From Candidatus Allocopromorpha excrementigallinarum (GTDB lineage Bacteria > Bacillota > Clostridia > Peptostreptococcales > Anaerovoracaceae), in NCBI GenBank assembly GCA_018714925.1, contig DVMP01000156.1, positions 1 through 35,847 of the forward strand: a DNA stretch of 35,847 nt. The letters run 5' to 3'. Below the pieces are notes generated by a model. The model searched no databases and was not told the DNA's origin. It saw nothing but the letters and a program-made list of their open reading frames with translations. Below are positions 29,223-35,847 of the stretch, in pieces (the stretch's first letter is position 1; each line of letters opens with the position of its first letter). The position numbers were made by a program, and so were the translations under genes.

Positions 29223-29996
29223 CTACTGGGGCCTTACCTGCTTCGCGTCGGTTCTTCTTCCCACAACGAAGAACCTTCCGTCCTTAACATGGTAGGCGCA
29301 GGTGGAGAGGGTTACCAGCTGGTCTCCGTATTCGGGAACTACTCCCGTCTCGTAGAGGGAGAGGGATTTTATTCCCCGAACATAGTCGTTAAACTCTGAT
29401 TCGGTGGTGATTCCGGCATACTGATAATATTTGAATTCCGTGGAGTCGGCAGGATATATCTGTGAATAGCATACCGCTACCACCTCGTAGGTCCCCTGCC
29501 CTCCTTTATATATTGTATCGAATTTAAAGGTTTTGTGGTCCCTGTAAAAGCTTTCCTCCTCGTATTCGAGAAGGTCGTGAAACATGGTTCCGTTCTTCAT
29601 GTTGTGTCCGTATATGAGAAAATTAGACGTGGGAATAAATATGTCGCTGGCTGCGTCCATAAAAGGAATTCCCGAAAGGGCGCTTTCCCTGTAAAAATTC
29701 CTCCTCAGGTAATACTCCGGGTCATCCTGTGTCTGCATAACAGGGTAGTCTATATGAGTATCGTCTACCTGGACCCAGCCTATAATATCATCGTTGGCAA
29801 GATAAAGGTCAACGTATTTTCCTATTACGGTGCCTTTGTCCGTGACCAGATCCTCTCTTTCTGTTTTAAGCCTGGCCAGATCCTCAAGGGAACGCTGCTC
29901 TCTCATGCCGTTTATGACGTAATCCAGGATTACCGCCGCTGATCCCACGAATACTATTATACATATTACAAGGATTATTTTTCTTGTTAAACTCAT
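29223..29996 (-). CDS. Class B sortase
   Basis: N-terminal TM segment; IDYPVMQTQDDPEYYLRRNF, FLIYGHNMKNGTMF (catalytic His), LVTLSTCAYHVKDGRFFVVGRR (catalytic Cys and Arg). Confidence 0.92.
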   Translation of the reverse strand: MSLTRKIILVICIIVFVGSAAVILDYVINGMREQRSLEDLARLKTEREDLVTDKGTVIGKYVDLYLANDDIIGWVQVDDTHIDYPVMQTQDDPEYYLRRNFYRESALSGIPFMDAASDIFIPTSNFLIYGHNMKNGTMFHDLLEYEEESFYRDHKTFKFDTIYKGGQGTYEVVAVCYSQIYPADSTEFKYYQYAGITTESEFNDYVRGIKSLSLYETGVVPEYGDQLVTLSTCAYHVKDGRFFVVGRRTDAKQVRPQ

Positions 29997-30021
29997 TTCC
30001 CTATCCCTTCAGCTCTGTATT

Positions 30022-30447
30022 TTAAACCAGCTCAGGCATACAGAACAGCTTCACGCCTTTTTTCGACAGAACGTCGATGGCCTTCTGGTGATCCTTTACC
30101 TTCATCATTATCACGGCTTCGCCCTCGTCTGAATTAATGGTGGAATAGACATAGTCAACGCCTATGTCCTCGTCGGCCAGTATCTTCAGCACCTTGTGAA
30201 AGCCGCCGGGCTTGTCTTCCAGAGAAACGGCGATTACCTCGGTTATACTGGCGGTAAAGCCTTTTTCTCTGAGTATTCTGGTAGCCTTGTCAGGCTCCTC
30301 AACTATGCACCTCAGGATGCCGAAATCAACTGTGTCGGCAATGGTGCATGCCTTGATGTCTATGTTGTTGTCAGCCAATATCTTTGTAAGCTCTTCCAGC
30401 TTACCTGTTGTGTTCTCCACGAACACTGACATCTGTTTTACTAACAT
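30022..30447 (-). CDS. Tandem ACT-domain protein
   Basis: 141 aa; KQMSVFVENTTGKLEELTKILADNNIDIKAC and second repeat AVSLEDKPGGFHKVLKILADEDIGVDYVYS. Confidence 0.9.
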   Translation of the reverse strand: MLVKQMSVFVENTTGKLEELTKILADNNIDIKACTIADTVDFGILRCIVEEPDKATRILREKGFTASITEVIAVSLEDKPGGFHKVLKILADEDIGVDYVYSTINSDEGEAVIMMKVKDHQKAIDVLSKKGVKLFCMPELV

Positions 30448-30509
30448 TTCCTTTCCTCCTTACTCTTTATCTTCTGCGCGCGCCCCGGGGAGCCGCAAAA
30501 AAGGGGGTT

Positions 30510-31811
30510 TTAGCTGAAGTTTCTGGTGTCCTCCACTCTGACGGCCTTGCCTTCGCTTCTAGGCAGGGTTCCCTCGTTGAGGAATCTTATTTTGCAGCCT
30601 ATTCCCAGCATATCTCTCAGAGCGTGATCCACTCTGGCTCTCAGGTTTTCAACAAAGGCTATATCGTCTATGGCAAGACCCTCGGCCAGCTCTACTGCCA
30701 GCTCAAAGGTATCCGTATTGTTTTCTCTTCCCACGTAGAGCTTGTAATTTATAGTGAGCTCGCTGAACTTGGCTATAACGGTCTCCACCTGTGAAGGGAA
30801 TACGTTGACGCCTCTTATTATAAGCATATCGTCTGTACGTCCGAAGACACGGCTCATCCTTACAGTTGTCCTGCCGCACCTGCACTTTTCCCTGATGAGG
30901 TAGCATATATCTCTCGTCCTGTACCTTATGAGAGGCATTCCTTCCTTGCCTATGGTGGTTATTACCAGCTCGCCTCTCTCTCCGTCAGGAAGCACCTGGA
31001 GAGTATCAGGGTCTATGATTTCAGGATAGAAATAATCCTCCTGTATGTGCATACCCTCATTATACTGACAGCTGGTGGAAACTCCCGGTCCCATTACCTC
31101 GGAAAGTCCGTATATGTCATGGGCCTTTATGTCAAGTCCCTCCTCTATCTTGTCTCTCATGCCCTGGGTCCATGGCTCGGCGCCGAAAACGCCCGCATTG
31201 ACCGCAAGGGTCTTAGGGTCTATTCCCGCCTTTTTCACGGCTTCGGCTATGGTGAGGGCGTATGAAGGAGTGCAGCAGAGTATGGTGCTGTCCATGTCCT
31301 GAAGGAACATAACCTGCTTCTGAGTGTTGCCGCTGCTCATGGGAATAACAGTGGCTCCGATGGTCTCGGCTCCGATGTGGGCTCCCAGACCTCCTGTGAA
31401 AAGGCCGTAGCCGTAGGAAACATGAACCACCGACTTCTTTGTGGCTCCCGCCATTGTCAGACCCCTGGCCACACACTCTCCCCACATTTTAAGGTCGTTT
31501 TCAGTGTATCCGGCGATCTTCGGCTTCCCTGTGGTGCCTGATGAGGCCTGTATTCTCACAATATCCTCCATAGGCATGGCGAAGAGGCCCTTTGGGTAAT
31601 TTTCCGCGAGATCCTCTTTGGTGGTAAAAGGAAGCTTTGTTATGTCCTCAAGGGTTTTAATATCCTCAGGCTTTACTCCCGCTTCATCCATCTTCTTTCT
31701 GTAGGGCGCCACGTTCTCGTACTCATGCTTAACGGTTTTTTGAAGCTTTTCAAGCTGCAGGGCACGCATGGTTTCCCGGTCAGCGCATTCCATCTTTTCG
31801 TTCCAAATCAT
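30510..31811 (-). CDS. Phenylacetate-CoA ligase family protein
   Basis: 433 aa; IQASSGTTGKPKIAGYTENDL, DIYGLSEVMGPGVS, VFGRTDDMLIIRGVNVFPSQVE. Confidence 0.95.
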   Translation of the reverse strand: MIWNEKMECADRETMRALQLEKLQKTVKHEYENVAPYRKKMDEAGVKPEDIKTLEDITKLPFTTKEDLAENYPKGLFAMPMEDIVRIQASSGTTGKPKIAGYTENDLKMWGECVARGLTMAGATKKSVVHVSYGYGLFTGGLGAHIGAETIGATVIPMSSGNTQKQVMFLQDMDSTILCCTPSYALTIAEAVKKAGIDPKTLAVNAGVFGAEPWTQGMRDKIEEGLDIKAHDIYGLSEVMGPGVSTSCQYNEGMHIQEDYFYPEIIDPDTLQVLPDGERGELVITTIGKEGMPLIRYRTRDICYLIREKCRCGRTTVRMSRVFGRTDDMLIIRGVNVFPSQVETVIAKFSELTINYKLYVGRENNTDTFELAVELAEGLAIDDIAFVENLRARVDHALRDMLGIGCKIRFLNEGTLPRSEGKAVRVEDTRNFS

Positions 31812-31841
31812 AATAGGGGTTTCCTTTCCTTTTCTGTATTT

Positions 31842-32423
31842 TTACGCCTGCCTTCCCATGGCAAAGGCTTTTTTGTTAAGTTCCACAAATTTAGGCTTTA
31901 CGTTTTCCTCGATGACCTTTATCCAGGAATCCTCATCAAAAGGAAGATCCTTGGAGGCCGCTCCCAGAAGCACTACGTTTACCGCCTTTACACTGCCGCA
32001 TTCCTCAGCTATGGAAAGGGCGTCGAAGGCCTTTACGCGTCCGGCCTTTTTCTCGATGGTCTCGATTATACGGTCAGGGTATTCAGCCTGCTTCATTATA
32101 ACAGGCATTGGAAGTATCTGCTGTGTGTTGACGTACATGGCGCCGCCCTTTTTAAGGTAGCTGAGCCACCTGTAGGCCTCCAGCTCCTCAAAGGCTATTA
32201 TAACATCAGCGTCCCCCTCCTCTATGAGAGGAGAATTTACCGTTTCATCGCTTATTTTAACGTGAGTCACCACGCTGCCTCCCCTCTGGGCCATGCCATG
32301 GACCTCGGAGAGCTTTACGTCAAGGCCCTTTTTAAGAGCCAGATTTCCCAGAAGGACGCTTGCCAGAAGAGTTCCCTGGCCGCCTACTCCCACTATAAGT
32401 ATGTTCACTTTGCTGCTGCTCAT
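31842..32423 (-). CDS. iorB: Indolepyruvate ferredoxin oxidoreductase beta subunit
   Basis: 193 aa; NILIVGVGGQGTLLASVLLG, KLSEVHGMAQRGGSVVTHVKISD; directly follows iorA. Confidence 0.95.
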   Translation of the reverse strand: MSSSKVNILIVGVGGQGTLLASVLLGNLALKKGLDVKLSEVHGMAQRGGSVVTHVKISDETVNSPLIEEGDADVIIAFEELEAYRWLSYLKKGGAMYVNTQQILPMPVIMKQAEYPDRIIETIEKKAGRVKAFDALSIAEECGSVKAVNVVLLGAASKDLPFDEDSWIKVIEENVKPKFVELNKKAFAMGRQA

Positions 32424-34160
32424 CTATCTGTCCTCCTTTCCGCCGTCTGTTATCTCTATAGCGTCAAAAGGACAGACAGTAGCGCAGAGGCCGCAGCCTA
32501 CGCATCTTTCGGGAACTATGAAAGGTCTTCCATCCTTTTCCTCTATGGCAGGACAGCCTATCTTCATACACATCCTGCAGTTTTTACACCTGTCGGTAAC
32601 AAGATACGGAATATCAGGCTGCTTTACAATGAGGGCGCAAGGTCTCTTTGTTATTATTACCGAAAGCTCATCTCTTGCTGTCTCCGTCTTTATTATCTCT
32701 TCCAGCTCCTCTATGTCAAAGGGATCTATCTCCACAACATGCTTTACACCGCAGGCCCTGCATATTCCGGCTATGTCTATGGCCGGAGCCTCCTGGCCCT
32801 TGGCGTTCTTTCCGGTGGATGGATTGTCCTGATGGCCAGTCATTCCCGTTATTCTGTTGTCAAGAATAATAACGGTGCCTTTGGCCTGATTGTAGTTCAT
32901 GTTAACAAGGCCTGTGATGCCCGAATGGAAGAAGGTTGAGTCTCCCAGAACAGCTACCAGGTCTTTGCTGTCGCCGACAGCCTTTTCGAATCCGTGGGCC
33001 ATGGTAATAGACGCGCCCATGCACAGGCAGGCATCCATGGCTGAGGTAGGAGGCAGCGCTCCCAGAGTGTAGCAGCCGATGTCTCCCATAACCGTCTTCT
33101 TAAGCCTGCTGAGAACATGGAAAAGTCCTCTGTGAGGGCAGCCGGCGCAGAGAAGGGGCGGTCTTCCGGGAGCCGCCTGATTCTCAATTTCAGGGACCTC
33201 AAGTCCGAAGGCCTTTCTTATCATGTTGCCGCTGTATTCTCCCTGTATGGTGAACATGTCCTTGCCGCCGGCAACCTCAACTCCCATGGCTCTTATCTGC
33301 TCCTCAAAGTAAGGGTTTCCTTCCTCTATTATGTAGAGCTTATCCACCTTTGAGGCGAAATCCTTTATCAGCCCCGCGGGAATAGGATTAATCATTCCCA
33401 TTTTAAGAACGCTCACATCGGGCATGGCTTCCTTTACATACTGGTAGCATATACCGCTGGTGATGATTCCCAGGGATGTATCTCCCATCTCCACTCTGTT
33501 AATATCCATGGTATCGCAGTCCCGGGCGATGCGTCCCATTCTTTCTTCCTGCTTTACATGGAGCTTCTTTGCCATAGCCGGCATGGCCACGTATTTCTGT
33601 ATGTCCTTTTTATAAGGGATTCTTTCCTTTTCTACTCTTTCTCCCAGCTCCACAATGCCTCTTGAATGGGATATTCTCGTGTTGGATCTTATGAGAACCA
33701 CTGTGTCGTACTTCTCGCTTATTTCATAGGCCTGCTTTATGTAATCCTTACACTCCTGAGCGTTGGCCGGCTCCAGCACAGGCACTCCGGCGCTTCTGCC
33801 GTAGTATCTGGAGTCCTGCTCGTTCTGACTGGAATGACAGCCGTTGTCATCAGCCACCAGGATTACGGCTCCTCCCGTAACCCCCGTATAGGCCGCCGTA
33901 AAAAATGGATCGGCTGCCACGTTAAGCCCCACGTGCTTCATACACGAAAGTGACCGCACTCCGCCTATGGAGGCGCCTACAGCCACCTCTACGCCCACCT
34001 TTTCGTTGGGCGCCCATTCAACGTAAATCTCATCGTACTTTGCCGCTGTTTCCGTTACCTCTGTGCTGGGGGTTCCCGGATAGGAGGAGACTACTTTTAC
34101 TCCCGCTTCATAGGCTCCCCTGGCAAAGGCCTCGTTGCCCAGCATTATTTTCTTTTCCAT
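32424..34160 (-). CDS. iorA: Indolepyruvate ferredoxin oxidoreductase alpha subunit
   Basis: MEKKIMLGNEAFARGAYEAGVKVVSSYPGTPSTE; TPP domain GDSTFFHSGITGLVNMNYN; C-terminal ferredoxin CKNCRMCMKIGCP / CVGCGLCATVCP. Start chosen at 34160. Confidence 0.96.
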   Translation of the reverse strand: MEKKIMLGNEAFARGAYEAGVKVVSSYPGTPSTEVTETAAKYDEIYVEWAPNEKVGVEVAVGASIGGVRSLSCMKHVGLNVAADPFFTAAYTGVTGGAVILVADDNGCHSSQNEQDSRYYGRSAGVPVLEPANAQECKDYIKQAYEISEKYDTVVLIRSNTRISHSRGIVELGERVEKERIPYKKDIQKYVAMPAMAKKLHVKQEERMGRIARDCDTMDINRVEMGDTSLGIITSGICYQYVKEAMPDVSVLKMGMINPIPAGLIKDFASKVDKLYIIEEGNPYFEEQIRAMGVEVAGGKDMFTIQGEYSGNMIRKAFGLEVPEIENQAAPGRPPLLCAGCPHRGLFHVLSRLKKTVMGDIGCYTLGALPPTSAMDACLCMGASITMAHGFEKAVGDSKDLVAVLGDSTFFHSGITGLVNMNYNQAKGTVIILDNRITGMTGHQDNPSTGKNAKGQEAPAIDIAGICRACGVKHVVEIDPFDIEELEEIIKTETARDELSVIITKRPCALIVKQPDIPYLVTDRCKNCRMCMKIGCPAIEEKDGRPFIVPERCVGCGLCATVCPFDAIEITDGGKEDR

Positions 34161-34229
34161 AGCTTTGTTTACTACCTTTCCTGATATTTTTATCAAAGGG
34201 AGATCCCTTTGCTGCTGTTTGTAAGCTCT

Positions 34230-35540
34230 TTACTTGTGATCTCTTCTGTCTATTACTCTCTTGGCCTTGCCCTCAAATCTCGGCAGGGTTCCCGGTGTTA
34301 CCAGGGTAACCTTGGCGTCTATACCCAGTACCGATTTAAGATTGTGCCTTATTCTGTTTCTCAGACCTTCAAGCTTGTTGTAATCGTCCAGAAGGGAGGC
34401 GTCGGAAAACTCCACTCTCACCTCTATTCTGTCGAGATATTCCTCCGTGGTTACGATTATCTCGTAGAAAGGCTCTATTTCCTTCATGGACATTATAACC
34501 GACTCTATCTGTGAAGGGAATACGTTGACTCCTCTTATTACCATCATGTCGTCTGTTCTTCCCTGAACCTTGGCCATTCTCATGGAGGTTCTGCCGCAGC
34601 GGCAAGGCTCGTCGTTAAGCCACGTTATATCTCTTGTCCTGTATCTGAGCACAGGGAAGGCCTCCCTTACAAGGGGAGTTATTACCAGCTCTCCCTTTTC
34701 TCCCATAGGAAGAGGCTCAAGGGTGTCGGGATCCACTATCTCCGATATAAACTGATCCTCCGCTATGTGGAGTCCCTGCTTAAGATAGCATTCTCCCGAA
34801 TATCCCGGTCCTCCTATCTCCGAAAGACCGTAGTTTTCCGTAGCCAGTATGCCCAGCTGCTTTTCTATCTTGGCTCTCATTTCCTCAGTGTGGCCTTCGC
34901 CGCCGAAAAGAGCCAGTCTCAGCTTAATCGTGCTCTTGTCTATTCCCTTTTTCTCCATTTCATCGGCAAGGTAAAGGGCGTAGGAAGGAGTTGAAATAAG
35001 TATGGTGCTCCCCAGATCCTGCATAAGCATTATCTGTCTGTCGGTGTTGCCGCTGGAAAGTGGCACTACCATGGCTCCTATTTTCTCCATGCCGTAATGA
35101 AGACCGAAGCCTCCTGTAAAGAGCCCGTAGCCGAAGGATATCTGTACTATGTCGTCGGCGGTGCCTCCCGCGGCGCTGATGACTCTGGCCATAATCTCAG
35201 CCCAGTTTTCTATGTCCTGTCTGGTGTACCCTTCTATCTTGGGCTTTCCCGTGGTTCCCGAGGAGCCGTGGAGTCTTACCACCTCTTTCTTGGGAACGGC
35301 AAACATGCCGAAGGGGTAGTTTTCCTTCAGGTCATCGGCCGTTGTAAAGGGAAGATGCCTTACGTCCTCAAGGGTCCTGATGTGTTCCGGTCTTAAACCT
35401 ATCTCATCAAATTTCTTTCTGTAGAAGGGCACTCTCTCATAGCACCTTTCCACCGCGTTCTTAAGTCTTGTCAGCTGAATGGCGTTCTTTGTCTCTCTGT
35501 CCGCGCATTCCATTTCTCTGTTCCAAATAATGTGTTCCAT
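34230..35540 (-). CDS. Phenylacetate-CoA ligase family protein, paralog
   Basis: 436 aa; LHGSSGTTGKPKIEGYTRQD, ENYGLSEIGGPGYSGE, VQGRTDDMMVIRGVNVFPSQIE. Confidence 0.95.
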   Translation of the reverse strand: MEHIIWNREMECADRETKNAIQLTRLKNAVERCYERVPFYRKKFDEIGLRPEHIRTLEDVRHLPFTTADDLKENYPFGMFAVPKKEVVRLHGSSGTTGKPKIEGYTRQDIENWAEIMARVISAAGGTADDIVQISFGYGLFTGGFGLHYGMEKIGAMVVPLSSGNTDRQIMLMQDLGSTILISTPSYALYLADEMEKKGIDKSTIKLRLALFGGEGHTEEMRAKIEKQLGILATENYGLSEIGGPGYSGECYLKQGLHIAEDQFISEIVDPDTLEPLPMGEKGELVITPLVREAFPVLRYRTRDITWLNDEPCRCGRTSMRMAKVQGRTDDMMVIRGVNVFPSQIESVIMSMKEIEPFYEIIVTTEEYLDRIEVRVEFSDASLLDDYNKLEGLRNRIRHNLKSVLGIDAKVTLVTPGTLPRFEGKAKRVIDRRDHK

Positions 35541-35577
35541 TTTCTTCTCTCACCGGGTAAAAATTCTTCTGAAGTAC

Positions 35578-35604
35578 AATAAGGCTTCTTTACAAAGCCT
35601 TATT
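35578..35604 (-). terminator. Hairpin between the porB-like gene and the paaK-like gene
   Basis: AATAAGGCTT (35578-35587) / AAGCCTTATT (35595-35604); weak T-tract. Confidence 0.5.
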
Positions 35605-35629
35605 GATTTCTCTCTATATTCTATATCTT

Positions 35630-35847
35630 TTATCGGCATTTTGCCAGTAGTTTTTCCCACTGATCGTCAACGTATTTCTGAGCCTCTTCTATCATCCATT
35701 CGCTTCCCTTTTTAAACATGTGCTTAAAGCGTCCCTGTTTTATGAGAAATTCCTCTATTGGAAGCTTTTTCTTAGGCTCATGGGTGAGCCTCCACTCTCC
35801 TTCAACTATTTCGTACATAGGCCAGGCGCATGTATCCACCGCCAGCC
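35630..35847 (-). CDS. C-terminus of a pyruvate/2-oxoisovalerate:ferredoxin oxidoreductase beta (TPP) subunit, partial
   Basis: ...DTCAWPMYEIVEGEWRLTHEPKKKLPIEEFLIKQGRFKHMFKKGSEWMIEEAQKYVDDQWEKLLAKCR*, open to the window edge. Confidence 0.75.
   Translation of the reverse strand, partial: LAVDTCAWPMYEIVEGEWRLTHEPKKKLPIEEFLIKQGRFKHMFKKGSEWMIEEAQKYVDDQWEKLLAKCR

Noticed and set aside
31725-32939. 404-aa plus-strand ORF antisense to paaK/iorB/iorA
   Set aside because: Crosses three well-supported minus-strand genes and has no recognisable domain; codon-bias artefact.

Overview
The 35.8-kb window looks like a low-to-mid GC Clostridia/Firmicutes chromosome segment (inference from RBS, T-box and gene content). 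The conserved backbone is an ilvB-ilvN-ilvC-ilvD operon and a T-box-controlled leuA-leuC-leuD-leuB(-nitroreductase) operon, both on the minus strand. The right end carries an aromatic 2-oxoacid cluster: porB/vorB-like C-terminus, paaK-like ligase, iorA, iorB, second paaK-like ligase, ACT protein. Between and around these are accessory genes: two Fe-ADHs, an ALDH, secreted esterases, an aldo/keto reductase, LysR, two Rrf2 and two tandem DeoR regulators, a class B sortase with decaying cell-surface genes, and an SPFH (band 7) plus ribbon-helix-helix pair. Several accessory genes are broken: an esterase with a single in-frame TAG, a flavodoxin-ferredoxin gene with an internal deletion, and a surface-protein gene with about seven lesions. 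The strongest unexplained signal is a 231-bp intergenic element at 28893-29123. It has 24-bp perfect inverted repeats, nested hairpins and part of a six-copy AGGGAGAAA motif array. It lies between the SPFH/RHH pair and the sortase. A related terminator-like sequence occurs 20 kb away at about 8571-8636. All family names come from reading the translated sequences by eye; no searches were run.
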